Shown: in pieces, positions 9,470-19,529 of the stretch | Position numbering within the stretch: position 1 is the stretch's first letter | Layout of the letters: each line of letters begins with the position of its first letter | Source: Pseudoxanthomonas taiwanensis | GTDB lineage: Bacteria > Pseudomonadota > Gammaproteobacteria > Xanthomonadales > Xanthomonadaceae | DNA: 56,381 bases | Direction: 5' to 3' | Assembly (NCBI RefSeq): GCF_010093135.1 | Contig: NZ_PDWK01000010.1 | Span: forward strand, 1 to 56,381 | Program-made: the position numbers and the translations under genes | Notes under the pieces: model-generated | What the model was told of the DNA's origin: nothing | The model's database searches: none | What the model saw: the letters and a program-made list of their open reading frames with translations, nothing else

Positions 9470-11176
9470 ATGGACAACAGGGGACAGGGCGCACTGCGCC
9501 CGTGGCAATGGCTGTTGGCGCTGTCGCTGTGGCTGCTCAGCGGCGGCGCCATGGCGCTCGGACTGGGCCAGATCCGGGTGCTCTCCGGGCCCGGCCAGCC
9601 GCTGCTGGCCGAGATCCCGATCATCTCCAACGAACCGGGCGAGCTGGAGAGCGCTCAGGTGCGCCTGGCCTCCCCCGAGACCTTCGTCCGCGTCGGTCTG
9701 CAGCCGCCGCAGGGCCTGGTCCGTGACCTGCGCTTCGAGATCGCCTCCGACGCCCAGGGGCGGGCCGTGGTCCGGGTCACCAGCACCCGGCCGGTGGACA
9801 CCCCGGCGGTGGCCTTCCTGGTCGAGGTGGACTGGGGCCGGGGCCGGCTGGTGCGGGAGTACTCGGCCCTGGTCGCCGCCCCGGAGACGGCGGTGGCGAT
9901 CGAGGCGCCTTCCATCGCCGCGCCGCAGGCCGCGCCGTCCAACACCATCGCGCGCGAGCCGGCGCCGGCGGTGACCGCCCCGGCGGCCGCGCCACCGGCG
10001 CCTGCCGCGGACTCCGTGCCGCCGCGGCCCGCCGCGACGGCTCCGGCGCCGGCGCCGACGGCCGCCGCCGACGGCAGCCTGCGCGTGCAGCGCGGCCAGA
10101 CCCTGTCGCAGCTGGCGGCGGGCATGGACCGCGGCGGCCACGACCTCAACCAGGCCATGGTGGCGCTGCTGCGGGCCAATCCGCAGGCCTTCATCGGCGG
10201 CAACATCCACCGCCTGCGCGCCGGCGCGGGGCTGCGCATGCCCACGGCGGAGGACTACGCTGGCCTGGACGCGGCCACCGCCGCGGCGCTGGTGCGCGAG
10301 CAGACCGCGCAGTGGCGGCCGGCCACCGCGGCCGTGCCGCAGCCGGCCGGGGCGGGCGAAGCGGCGGCCGCGCCGCGCAGTGCACCGGCGGCGGCTCCCG
10401 CGCCGGTGGCCGGCGCGCGGCTGGAAATCGCGCCGGCGGCGGCCGCCGAAGGCGCACAGGCGACACGATCCGGTCTTGGCGCCGGTGGCGAGGGCGACAT
10501 GCTGGCTAACGAACAACTGCGCCAGGCCCGGGAAGACCTGGCCGCGCGCGACTCGGAACTGCAGGAACTGCGCAGCCGCGTCGAGGAACTGGAAAAGCTG
10601 CACCAGCAGCAGATGCGGCTGATCGAGCTGAAGGACAGCGAGCTGGCCGCCGCCCAGCAGCGCCTGGCGCAGCTGGAGCAGCAGCAGTCCGCCGGCGGCA
10701 CGCCGCTGTGGCTGTGGGGCGGCCTGGGCCTGCTGGTGGGGGCCGCAGTGGTCGGGTGGCTGGGCCGCCGGCCCAGGCCGCTGCCGATCCCGGTCCAGCG
10801 CGGCACCGGCTTCGCCGCCGCCAGCCGGGCGGCGGCGGTGCCCGGGGCCGCGCCGGCCGATCCGGTGGTGGCCGTGGGCGCGCCGGAGGAGCCCCACCCC
10901 GCCGCCGGGCCGGAGGAGGCCCCGGCCGAGCCGGAGGCGGCGCCCGACGCGCCCGCGCCGGCCGCGGAGGCCCCGGCCTGGCACACCGCGCAGGCGCCGG
11001 ACGCCGGGGCGCCGCTGAACCCGCTGCCGGCCGGCCGCGAGCGGCTGGAACTGGCCATCGCCTACCTGGACCTGGGCGACGTGGAGACCGCCCGCACCCT
11101 GCTCAACGAGGTGGTCGCCGGCGCCGACCCGGCCGCGCGCGAAGAGGCGGCCCAGCTGCTGCGCGAGATCGGCTAG
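9470..11176 (+). CDS. fimV: FimV-like pilus/polarity protein
   Basis: A peptidoglycan-binding inner-membrane protein of the FimV family, involved in type IV pilus assembly and polar organisation. It is 568 aa. A signal peptide ends near A-L-G (residues 29-31). The conserved FimV N-terminal domain follows (G-Q-I-R-V-L-S-G-P-G-Q-P-L-L-A-E-I). A Pro/Ala linker leads to a LysM-like segment (L-R-V-Q-R-G-Q-T-L-S-Q-L-A), a Gln/Glu-rich coiled coil (~residues 345-415) and one membrane helix (P-L-W-L-W-G-G-L-G-L-L). The C-terminal FimV motif is A-Y-L-D-L-G-D-V-E-T-A-R-T-L-L. It is shorter than the ~900-aa Pseudomonas protein because the acidic cytoplasmic part is reduced. Confidence 0.9.
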   Translation: MDNRGQGALRPWQWLLALSLWLLSGGAMALGLGQIRVLSGPGQPLLAEIPIISNEPGELESAQVRLASPETFVRVGLQPPQGLVRDLRFEIASDAQGRAVVRVTSTRPVDTPAVAFLVEVDWGRGRLVREYSALVAAPETAVAIEAPSIAAPQAAPSNTIAREPAPAVTAPAAAPPAPAADSVPPRPAATAPAPAPTAAADGSLRVQRGQTLSQLAAGMDRGGHDLNQAMVALLRANPQAFIGGNIHRLRAGAGLRMPTAEDYAGLDAATAAALVREQTAQWRPATAAVPQPAGAGEAAAAPRSAPAAAPAPVAGARLEIAPAAAAEGAQATRSGLGAGGEGDMLANEQLRQAREDLAARDSELQELRSRVEELEKLHQQQMRLIELKDSELAAAQQRLAQLEQQQSAGGTPLWLWGGLGLLVGAAVVGWLGRRPRPLPIPVQRGTGFAAASRAAAVPGAAPADPVVAVGAPEEPHPAAGPEEAPAEPEAAPDAPAPAAEAPAWHTAQAPDAGAPLNPLPAGRERLELAIAYLDLGDVETARTLLNEVVAGADPAAREEAAQLLREIG

Positions 11177-11188
11177 GGCGGGCGGACG

Positions 11189-11962
11189 ATGCGGTACGCG
11201 CTGGGCGTCGAGTACGACGGCGCCGACTTCCAGGGCTGGCAGCAGCTCGGCAGGTCCGGCCCGCCCTCGGTGCAGGCCGTGCTCGAGAAGGCGCTGTCCT
11301 CGGTGGCCGACGCGCCGGTCTCGGTGGTCTGCGCCGGCCGCACCGACGCCGGCGTGCATGCCGAGTGCCAGGTGGTGCACTTCGACAGTGACGCCCCGCG
11401 CGACCCGCGCGCCTGGACCCTGGGCACCACCGGCCGGCTGCCGCCGAGCGTGTGCGTGCGCTGGTGCGTGCCGGTGGCCGACGACTTCAATGCCCGCTTC
11501 TCGGCCCGCGCCCGCCGCTACCGTTATCGCCTTGTGAACAGGCCGGTGCGGCCGGCGCTGTATCGTCACACCATGGCCTGGGAACGCCGCCCCCTGGACG
11601 TGGACGCCATGCACCGCGCCGCGCAGGCGCTGGTGGGCGAGCACGACTTCAGCGCCTTCCGCACTGTGCACTGCCAGGCGCGGCACGCGCGGCGCGAGCT
11701 GCAGGAGATCGTGGTGCGGCGCCAGGGCGAGGTGGTGGAGTTCGAGGTCCAGGCCAATGCCTTCCTTCACCACATGGTGCGTAACATCGTCGGGTCGCTG
11801 CTGGAGGTGGGCGCGGGAGCCCGGCCGGAGCACTGGATCGCCGAGGTCCTGGCCGGTCGCGACCGCACCCTCGCCGGCCCGACCGCACCGCCGCAGGGGC
11901 TGGTGTTCCTGCGGCCGCTGTACCCCCCGGAGTGGGGCCTGCCCGCGGAGGTGACCCTGTGA
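11189..11962 (+). CDS. truA: tRNA pseudouridine(38-40) synthase
   Basis: Forms pseudouridine at positions 38-40 of the tRNA anticodon stem. It is 257 aa, the typical size. The catalytic aspartate is D53 in [11 protein letters not shown]. The F-N-A-R-F-S-A and F-L-H-H-M-V-R-N segments are family hallmarks. Its stop overlaps the trpF start (TGATG), a coupled pair also seen in Pseudomonas. Confidence 0.95.
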   Translation: MRYALGVEYDGADFQGWQQLGRSGPPSVQAVLEKALSSVADAPVSVVCAGRTDAGVHAECQVVHFDSDAPRDPRAWTLGTTGRLPPSVCVRWCVPVADDFNARFSARARRYRYRLVNRPVRPALYRHTMAWERRPLDVDAMHRAAQALVGEHDFSAFRTVHCQARHARRELQEIVVRRQGEVVEFEVQANAFLHHMVRNIVGSLLEVGAGARPEHWIAEVLAGRDRTLAGPTAPPQGLVFLRPLYPPEWGLPAEVTL

Positions 11963-12615
11963 TGCGCAGCCTGTACCGGACCCGGATCAAGTTCTGCGGC
12001 ATGACCCGCCCGGGCGATGTCCGCCTGGCCGGCGAGCTCGGCGTGGACGCGGTGGGTTTCGTGTTCGCCGAGGGCAGCCCGCGCCGGATCACGCCGGCCG
12101 AGGCGCGCCAGCTGCGCACGGCCCTGGCGCCGCTGGTGGGCGTGGTGGCGCTGTTCCGCAACAACAGCGCCGCCGAGATCCGCGAGGTGATCCGCCAGGT
12201 GCGGCCCAACCTGCTGCAGTTCCACGGCGAGGAGGACGACGCCTTCTGCCGCAGCTTCCGCGTGCCCTACATGAAGGCCGTGCCCATGGGCGGCAACACG
12301 CAGTGGGACGCGGCCACCCTGCACCAGCGCTGGCCCAACGCGGCGGCGTTCCTGTTCGACGCCCACGGTGCCGGCGAGGCCGGGGGCACCGGCCGTGCCT
12401 TCGACTGGCGGCGCCTGCCCACGGGCCTGCACCGGCCGTTCGTGCTGGCCGGCGGCCTGACCCCGGAGAACGTCCACGACGCCATCACCGCCACCCTGCC
12501 GTGGGCGGTGGACGTGGCCAGCGGGGTGGAGGTGTCGCCGGGCATCAAGGACGGCGACAAGATGCGCCGCTTCGTGGCCGAGGTGCGGCGCGCCGACTAC
12601 GCCGAGCTGGAGTAG
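11962..12615 (+). CDS. trpF: Phosphoribosylanthranilate isomerase
   Basis: Converts N-(5'-phosphoribosyl)anthranilate to CdRP in tryptophan synthesis. It is a 217-aa TIM barrel. The first strand carries K-F-C-G-M-T-R with the catalytic cysteine, and the catalytic aspartate is in F-L-F-D-A-H. The phosphate-binding loops L-A-G-G-L-T-P-E-N and [12 protein letters not shown] are intact. The ATG at 11962 overlaps the truA stop. The trpBA genes are about 4.8 kb further on instead of adjacent. Confidence 0.94.
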   Translation: MRSLYRTRIKFCGMTRPGDVRLAGELGVDAVGFVFAEGSPRRITPAEARQLRTALAPLVGVVALFRNNSAAEIREVIRQVRPNLLQFHGEEDDAFCRSFRVPYMKAVPMGGNTQWDAATLHQRWPNAAAFLFDAHGAGEAGGTGRAFDWRRLPTGLHRPFVLAGGLTPENVHDAITATLPWAVDVASGVEVSPGIKDGDKMRRFVAEVRRADYAELE

Positions 12616-12790
12616 GCCGCATCGCATCCGGCACCCTGGACCCCGCCGGCCGCCACGGCGGATTCCCAGGCCCGGTCGGGAAAGCCTGAGGCCCGAACGG
12701 CGGCCGCGCCGATGGCGCACGCCCCGCCGGTCCATACACTGCCTCGCCGCCCCAGGACGGGCGCATCCGCCGTCGCGGATGGAGGCGTGG

Positions 12791-14056
12791 ATGACGCAGG
12801 CACTGTTCCGCAGGGAAGTGGTCGAGGCACGCCGCAACGGCTGGCTGGGCGCGATCTCGCTGGCCCAACCGCTGCGGCTGTGGGTGCTGGCTGTGGCGGC
12901 CGCGCTGGCCGCGGCCGCCGTGGTCGCCTTCCTCCTGCTGGGCAGCTACGCCCGGCGGTCCACGGTGGTGGGGCAGCTGGTCCCCGCACGCGGCCTGTCC
13001 ACGGTGCTGGCGCCCGCGGCCGGCGTGGTCGCGCGCCTGGACGTGGCCGAGGGCGCCCACGTCCGGGCCGGGCAGCGCCTGGCGGTGGTGGCGGTGCCGC
13101 GCGCCATTCCCGGCGAGGGCGACACCCTCGCCGCGCTGGAAGCGCGCCTGGGGCGCCGGGCCGAAGGCCTGCGCCAGGGCCACGTGGCCCGGCAGCGGCA
13201 GCTGCGGGCGCAGGAGGCCGGGCTGCGCGCGCAACTGGCCGCGGCGCGGCGCGAGCTGGCCCAGATCGAGGACGAGATCCGGACACGCCAGGCGCAGGTG
13301 CGGCTGGCCCACGACACCCTGGACCGGCTGCGCCAGCTGGAAGGCGGGCGCTACGTCAGCCAGCTGCAGATCCGCCAGCAGGAGTCGGCCGCGCTGGCGC
13401 TCGTGGCCGAGACCCAGGCGCTGCAACGGCAGGCCACCGCCGCGCGCGGCGCCATGGCGCGGCTGGCCCACGCCCTGGCCGGGCTGGAGGCGGAGGGGCA
13501 GGCGGCCGAGGCCGGCTTCGTGGGCGAGATGGCGGTGCTGGAGCAGGAACGCGTGGAGACGCGCGCCCGCGGCGAGCTGGTACTCACCGCGCCGGGGGAT
13601 GGCGTGGTCTCGGCGCAACTGGCCAGGCCCGGCCAGGCGGTGCAGGCCGGGCAGCCGCTGCTGAGCCTGCTGCCGGACGACAGCCCCCTGCAGGCCGAGC
13701 TGCTGGTGCCCAGCCGGGCGATCGGCTTCATCGCGCCGGGCGACCGGGTGCTGCTGCGCTACCAGGCCTACCCGTACCAGAAGTTCGGCCACCACGAGGG
13801 CCGCGTGGCGGGGATCAGCCGCAGTGCGCTCGGCAGCGCCGAGCTGCAGGCGCTGCTGGGCGGCATCCACCAGGGGGAGCCGTTCTACCGCGTCACCGTG
13901 AGCCTGGCGCGCCAGGACGTGCTGGCCTACGGCCGGCCCGAGCCGCTCAGGCCGGGGATGCTGCTGGAGGCGGACATCCTCGGCGAGCGCCGCCGCCTGG
14001 TCGAATGGCTGTTCGAGCCGCTGTATTCGCTGCGCGGGCGGATCGCCGACGGATGA
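12791..14056 (+). CDS. HlyD/CvaA-type membrane-fusion protein of a peptide exporter
   Basis: The periplasmic adaptor of a type I-like export system, 421 aa. One N-terminal membrane helix (~residues 28-50) precedes a split biotinyl-lipoyl domain (A-G-V-V-A-R-L-D-V-A-E-G-A-H-V and its partner A-P-G-D-G-V-V-S-A). A long Gln/Arg/Glu coiled-coil hairpin (~residues 110-250) lies between them. The Y-P-Y-Q-K-F-G motif near residue 320 is typical of bacteriocin-export HlyD proteins. The start at 12791 is preceded by GGAGG; an ATG at 12779 is an alternative. Its stop overlaps the ABC gene start (ATGA). No outer-membrane TolC partner is nearby. Confidence 0.85.
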   Translation: MTQALFRREVVEARRNGWLGAISLAQPLRLWVLAVAAALAAAAVVAFLLLGSYARRSTVVGQLVPARGLSTVLAPAAGVVARLDVAEGAHVRAGQRLAVVAVPRAIPGEGDTLAALEARLGRRAEGLRQGHVARQRQLRAQEAGLRAQLAAARRELAQIEDEIRTRQAQVRLAHDTLDRLRQLEGGRYVSQLQIRQQESAALALVAETQALQRQATAARGAMARLAHALAGLEAEGQAAEAGFVGEMAVLEQERVETRARGELVLTAPGDGVVSAQLARPGQAVQAGQPLLSLLPDDSPLQAELLVPSRAIGFIAPGDRVLLRYQAYPYQKFGHHEGRVAGISRSALGSAELQALLGGIHQGEPFYRVTVSLARQDVLAYGRPEPLRPGMLLEADILGERRRLVEWLFEPLYSLRGRIADG

Positions 14057-16284
14057 GCGGCGGTGGCGGCCCGTCGCGGCAGCGCATGGTGGAGGAGATC
14101 GCGGCGCGCACGGCGACGGACGCCGGCGGCGCTGTCGGCAGGGAAGCGGGGAGGCAAGGGCGGATGGATCTGCCATGGTCGAGGACCCGGGCCATACTGC
14201 AGTCCGAGGCGGCCGAGGGCGGCCTGGCCGCGCTGGCGATGGTCGCGCAGGCGCACGGCATGCACATCGGCCTGGTGGAGATGCGCCGGCGTTTCCCGCT
14301 GTCGCTCAAGGGCGCCACGCTCGGCCAGCTGATCCGGATCGCGCAGCAGCTCGGCTTCGCGCCGCGACCGCTGCGCCTGGAGATGGAGCACCTGCGGCAG
14401 CTGCGCCTGCCCTGCATCCTGCACTGGGACCTGGACCACTTCGTCGTGCTGGCCCGGGTGGGGCGGTCGCGGGCGACCATCCTCGACCCGGCCGTCGGCG
14501 AGCGCAGGCTGCCCCTGGCCGAGGTCTCCCGCCACTTCACCGGCGTGGCCCTGGAGCTGGAGCCCACGGCCGGGTTCCGGCCGCAGGCCGCGCCGCCGGC
14601 GGTCCGCCTGCGCCAGCTGACCGGGCCGGTGCGGGGCCTGTGGCCGGCGCTGGCGCAGATCGTGCTGCTGTCGGCGGCGCTGCAGGTGTTCGTGGTGCTG
14701 GCCCCGTTCCTGCTGCAGTGGGTCGTGGACCAGGTGCTGGTCTCGGCCGACCGCGACCTGCTGGCGGTGGTCGGCCTGGGCTTCGGCCTGGCGCTGCTGC
14801 TGCAGGTGGCCATCGGCCTGCTGCGCGGCTGGTCGGTGGTGTACCTGTCCAGCCACCTGGGCCTGCAATGGACCGGGAACGTGTTCGCCCACCTGCTCAG
14901 GCTGCCGCTGGACTTCTTCGAGAAACGCCACCTGGGCGACATCACCTCGCGCATGGGCTCGGTGCAGGAGGTCCAGCGCACCCTCACCACCAGCTTCGTC
15001 GAGGCGGTCATCGACGGCCTGATGGCGGTGGTGACCCTGGGGCTGATGCTGGCCTACAGCTGGAGGCTGGCGCTGGTGACGCTGCTGGCCGTGGCGCTGT
15101 ACCTGGGCATCCGCGCCCTGGCCTGGCGCCCGGTGCGGGACCGCACCGAACGGCGCCTGGTCGCGGCCGCCCGGCAGGAGAGCTGCCTGCTGGAGTCGCT
15201 GCGGGGCATGCAGAGCCTGAAGGTGGCCGGCGCGGAAGCGCAGCGCCATGCCGCCTACGCCAACCTGATGGTGGAGACGGTCAACCACGACGTGCGCCTG
15301 GCGCGCATGGGCCTGGCCTTCAGCGCCGCCAGCCAGCTGGTGTTCGGCCTCGAGCGCATCGCGGTGGTCTGGATCGGCGCACTGCTGGCGCTGCGCAACG
15401 GGTTCTCGGTGGGCATGCTGGTGGCCTACCTGGCCTACAAGGACCAGTTCGCCACGCGGATGGCGGCGCTGATCGACCGCTGGGTGGAGTTCCGCATGCT
15501 GCGCCTGCACGGCGAGCGCCTGGCCGACATCGTCCTGGCCGAGCCGGAGGAGGACCCGGTGCCGGCCCGGCTGCCGCCGCCGGACCAGGCGCGGATCGAG
15601 GTGGAAGGACTGTCGTTCCGCTACGCGGAGGGCGAGCCCTGGGTGCTGCGGGACTGCTCGTTCACCATCGAGCCGGGCGAGTCGGTGGCCATCACCGGCG
15701 CCTCGGGGTGCGGCAAGACCACCCTGGTCAAGCTGCTGCCGGGGCTGCTGAAGCCGAGCGAGGGGCGCATCCGCATCGGCGGCTGCGACCTGCACCAGGC
15801 CGGGCCGCGCAACGTGCGCGCCATCGTCGGTGCGGCGATGCAGGATGACCTGCTGTTCGCCGGCAGCATCGCCGACAACATCAGCTTCTTCGACCCGCAC
15901 GCCGATCCGGAGCGGGTCGAGGCCGCCGCGCGCCAGGCTGCGATCCACGACGAGATCCTGGCCATGCCGATGGGCTACCACAGCCTGGTCGGCGACATGG
16001 GCAGCTCGCTCTCCGGCGGGCAGAAGCAGCGGCTGGTCCTGGCCCGCGCGCTGTACCGGCAACCGAAGCTGCTGTTCCTGGACGAGGCCACCAGCCACCT
16101 GGACGTGGCCAGCGAGCGCCTGGTCAACGAGGCGGTCAAGGCGCTGCGGCTGACCAGGGTGATCGTGGCCCACCGCCCGGAAACCATCGCCAGCGCGGAT
16201 CGGGTGCTGGTGCTGCACGGCGGGCGCATCTACGAGGCGGTGCGCAACCGCCAGGCACCGGAGCCGGGGATGGCGATGGCATGA
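14053..16284 (+). CDS. Peptidase-type ABC exporter with degenerate C39 domain
   Basis: A 743-aa fused ABC exporter of the CvaB/ComA type. The N-terminal C39 peptidase-like domain spans residues ~45-170. The catalytic cysteine expected in the E-C-G motif is glycine here (E-G-G, Gly56). The His (D-L-D-H-F, H129) and Asp (I-L-D-P, D145) are kept, so leader cleavage is unlikely and the domain may only bind substrate, as in HlyB. Six membrane helices follow, then an ATPase with Walker A G-A-S-G-C-G-K-T, signature L-S-G-G-Q and Walker B L-L-F-L-D-E-A. The start overlaps the HlyD stop; ATG 14164 is an alternative start closer to the usual domain boundary. No precursor peptide gene was seen. Confidence 0.87.
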   Translation: MSGGGGPSRQRMVEEIAARTATDAGGAVGREAGRQGRMDLPWSRTRAILQSEAAEGGLAALAMVAQAHGMHIGLVEMRRRFPLSLKGATLGQLIRIAQQLGFAPRPLRLEMEHLRQLRLPCILHWDLDHFVVLARVGRSRATILDPAVGERRLPLAEVSRHFTGVALELEPTAGFRPQAAPPAVRLRQLTGPVRGLWPALAQIVLLSAALQVFVVLAPFLLQWVVDQVLVSADRDLLAVVGLGFGLALLLQVAIGLLRGWSVVYLSSHLGLQWTGNVFAHLLRLPLDFFEKRHLGDITSRMGSVQEVQRTLTTSFVEAVIDGLMAVVTLGLMLAYSWRLALVTLLAVALYLGIRALAWRPVRDRTERRLVAAARQESCLLESLRGMQSLKVAGAEAQRHAAYANLMVETVNHDVRLARMGLAFSAASQLVFGLERIAVVWIGALLALRNGFSVGMLVAYLAYKDQFATRMAALIDRWVEFRMLRLHGERLADIVLAEPEEDPVPARLPPPDQARIEVEGLSFRYAEGEPWVLRDCSFTIEPGESVAITGASGCGKTTLVKLLPGLLKPSEGRIRIGGCDLHQAGPRNVRAIVGAAMQDDLLFAGSIADNISFFDPHADPERVEAAARQAAIHDEILAMPMGYHSLVGDMGSSLSGGQKQRLVLARALYRQPKLLFLDEATSHLDVASERLVNEAVKALRLTRVIVAHRPETIASADRVLVLHGGRIYEAVRNRQAPEPGMAMA

Positions 16285-16378
16285 GCGCACGTGCGGCGTG
16301 TACCCGGAGGCGGTGCAGGGAGGGCGCGAGAAAGCGGTGTTCCGTCCCCGGTGTGCCGGAAGGCGGTTCCAGGCCACC

Positions 16379-16396
16379 CGGCGGCAGGCGCCGCCG
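16379..16396. terminator. Short GC hairpin between ABC gene and lysR
   Basis: CGGCGGC and GCCGCCG form a 7-bp stem with an AGGC loop, between the converging ABC exporter and LysR genes. There is no T-tract on either side, so terminator activity is a guess based on position. Confidence 0.3.
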
Positions 16397-16408
16397 CGGG
16401 CGCACGGG

Positions 16409-17293
16409 TCAGGCGTGCAGCTCCCGGCGCAGCCACTGGGCCAGTGCCGCCACGCGCGGGCCGGTGTCGCCGCGGCGGGTGCACAGCGCCCATTCGCCGC
16501 CGGTCTCGACGAAGCCCCATGGCGCGGCCAGGCGCCCGCTGTCCAGGTCGGCCTGCACCAGCTCCTGCGGCGCGATGGCCACGCCCAGGCCGGCGGCCGC
16601 GGCCTCCAGCAGGTAGTACAGATGCTCGAAGCCGGTGCCCAGGCGCAGCGCGGCCGGATCCAGGCCGTTGCGGCGCGCCCACTCCGGCCAGGCGCCGGGG
16701 CGCGAGGCGGTGTGCAGCAGCGGCTCGTCCAGCAGCGCTTCCGGGCCGGCGCCGGCCAGGCGCGCATGGGCCGGATGGCGCGGGCTGACCACCGGGCCGA
16801 TGCGCTCGTCTCCCAGCCGGTGCACCTGCCAGCCCGGCGGCCACGGCGGGGTGCCGATCAGCAGCGCCGCGTCCAGGCCGGTGAGGGCCGCATCGGGCGT
16901 GCCCTCGCTGGCGGCCAGGTGCAGGCGCAGGCCCGGCAGATCGGCCTTCAGCCGCTCCAGGCGCGGGATCATCCAGCGCGCCAGCAGGCTGCCGGGGCAG
17001 CCCAGCACCAGCGGGGTCTCGCCGGCGCCGCGCAGGCCGGCCCAGGCCCGGCGCAGCGGCTCGAACGCGGCGGCCGCAGCCTCGTGCAGGCGGTGCCCGG
17101 CCGGGGTCAGGGCCAGGCCGCGGCCCTGGCGCTGGAACAGCGCCGTGCCCAGCTCCGCCTCCAGCGCCTTGATGTGGCGGCTGACCGCACCGTGGGTGAC
17201 GTACAGCTCGGCCGCCGCCGCGGCCAGGCTGCCCAGCCGCGCGGCGGCCTCGAAGGCACGCAGGGCGTTGAGCGGCGGCAGGTCCCGTGACAT
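16409..17293 (-). CDS. LysR-family regulator divergent from trpBA (TrpI/GcvA-like)
   Basis: A 294-aa LysR-type regulator. The N-terminal winged helix contains [15 protein letters not shown] and [12 protein letters not shown]. The effector domain follows. Divergent placement 97 bp from trpB matches TrpI of Pseudomonas, which activates trpBA in response to indoleglycerol phosphate; that role is inferred from position. The start M-S-R-D-L at 17293 aligns with the family, while an upstream ATG would add 12 residues. Confidence 0.85.
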   Translation of the reverse strand: MSRDLPPLNALRAFEAAARLGSLAAAAAELYVTHGAVSRHIKALEAELGTALFQRQGRGLALTPAGHRLHEAAAAAFEPLRRAWAGLRGAGETPLVLGCPGSLLARWMIPRLERLKADLPGLRLHLAASEGTPDAALTGLDAALLIGTPPWPPGWQVHRLGDERIGPVVSPRHPAHARLAGAGPEALLDEPLLHTASRPGAWPEWARRNGLDPAALRLGTGFEHLYYLLEAAAAGLGVAIAPQELVQADLDSGRLAAPWGFVETGGEWALCTRRGDTGPRVAALAQWLRRELHA

Positions 17294-17338
17294 GTGAGTT
17301 TTACTGACGGATTGCCGAGACTTTATCACTTTTCAGCG

Positions 17339-17352
17339 GCGCACGCGTGCGC
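17339..17352. promoter_or_regulatory. 14-bp perfect palindrome in the lysR-trpB intergenic region
   Basis: GCGCACGCGTGCGC is a perfect palindrome, 39 bp before trpB and 46 bp from the lysR start. Its place in a divergent promoter suggests an operator for the LysR protein or another dimeric regulator. It lacks the classic T-N11-A spacing, so the assignment is tentative. Confidence 0.35.
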
Positions 17353-17390
17353 TACGGTCAAGACCCCGTTCCGCCTGCCCGCGCACGCCC

Positions 17391-18608
<1,218 letters not shown>

Positions 18609-18649
18609 GGCCCATCCCGCCACGCGCCACCGCGACGACGCATCCGACC

Positions 18650-19453
18650 ATGAGCCGCATCGACACCACCTTCGCGCGCCTGCGCGCCGCCGGGCGCAAG
18701 GCCCTGATCCCCTTCGTCACCGCCGGCGACCCTTCGCTGGAGGCCACCGTGCCGGTGATGCACGCGCTGGTGGAGGCCGGCGCCGACATCATCGAACTGG
18801 GCGTGCCGTTCTCCGACCCCATGGCCGACGGTCCGGTGATCCAGCGCAGCTCCGAGCGCGCGCTGGCACGCGGTGCCGGCCTGGCCTACGTGCTCGACTG
18901 CGTGCGCCGCTTCCGCGAGCGCGATGCCGCCACGCCGGTGGTGCTGATGGGCTACCTCAACCCGGTGGAGATCCGCGGCGCGGACGCCTTCGCCACCCAG
19001 GCCGTGGCGGCGGGCGTGGACGGGGTGCTGCTGGTGGACCTGCCACCCGAGGAGGCCGCCGGCTTCCGTGTCCCGTTCGAGGCCGCCGGCCTGGCCCTGG
19101 TGATGCTGGCCGCGCCGACCACCACCGCCGCGCGCGCGGCCATGCTCTGCGCCAATGCCCAGGGCTACCTGTACTACGTCAGCTACGCCGGCGTGACCGG
19201 CGCCGACCGCCTGGACGCCGGCGCCGCCTCGCGCCGCCTGCAGGCGCTGCGCGCGGAAGCCAGGGTGCCGGTGGTGGCCGGCTTCGGCATCAAGGACGCG
19301 GCCAGCGCCGCGGCCATGGCCGCCGATGCCGACGGCGTGGTGGTCGGCAGCGCGCTGGTGGCGGCGCTGGCCGACGCCGCCGGCGCCGACGAGGCGGCCG
19401 CGCGCGCGCGCGCCTTCGTGGCGCCGCTGCGCCAGGCCATCGACGCGCGCTGA
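18650..19453 (+). CDS. trpA: Tryptophan synthase alpha chain
   Basis: Cleaves indole-3-glycerol phosphate to indole and passes it to TrpB. It is a 267-aa TIM barrel. The catalytic residues E49 (I-E-L-G-V-P-F-S-D) and D60 (M-A-D-G-P) occupy the same positions as in the E. coli enzyme. The phosphate-binding G-F-G-I-K and V-V-G-S-A-L-V motifs are intact. It completes the trpBA pair, and a terminator hairpin follows. Confidence 0.96.
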   Translation: MSRIDTTFARLRAAGRKALIPFVTAGDPSLEATVPVMHALVEAGADIIELGVPFSDPMADGPVIQRSSERALARGAGLAYVLDCVRRFRERDAATPVVLMGYLNPVEIRGADAFATQAVAAGVDGVLLVDLPPEEAAGFRVPFEAAGLALVMLAAPTTTAARAAMLCANAQGYLYYVSYAGVTGADRLDAGAASRRLQALRAEARVPVVAGFGIKDAASAAAMAADADGVVVGSALVAALADAAGADEAAARARAFVAPLRQAIDAR

Positions 19454-19467
19454 GGGCGCAAAGCAAA

Positions 19468-19491
19468 CGGGCAGGCCCTGTGGCCTGCCCG
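19468..19491. terminator. Perfect 10-bp terminator hairpin between trpA and the convergent phosphodiesterase gene
   Basis: CGGGCAGGCC and GGCCTGCCCG pair perfectly around a CTGT loop, 15 bp after the trpA stop. On the minus strand the hairpin is followed by a T-richer stretch (CGTTTGCTTTGC), so it may work better for the opposing gene that ends at 19530. Confidence 0.7.
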
Positions 19492-19529
19492 CGGGGATGG
19501 CGTGCGGCGGCGCGTGGCCGCCGCCACGG

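Noticed and set aside
12616..12790. Bacteriocin precursor gene for the exporter
   Set aside because: No short frame with a double-glycine leader or ribosome-binding site was found here or at 16285-16408.
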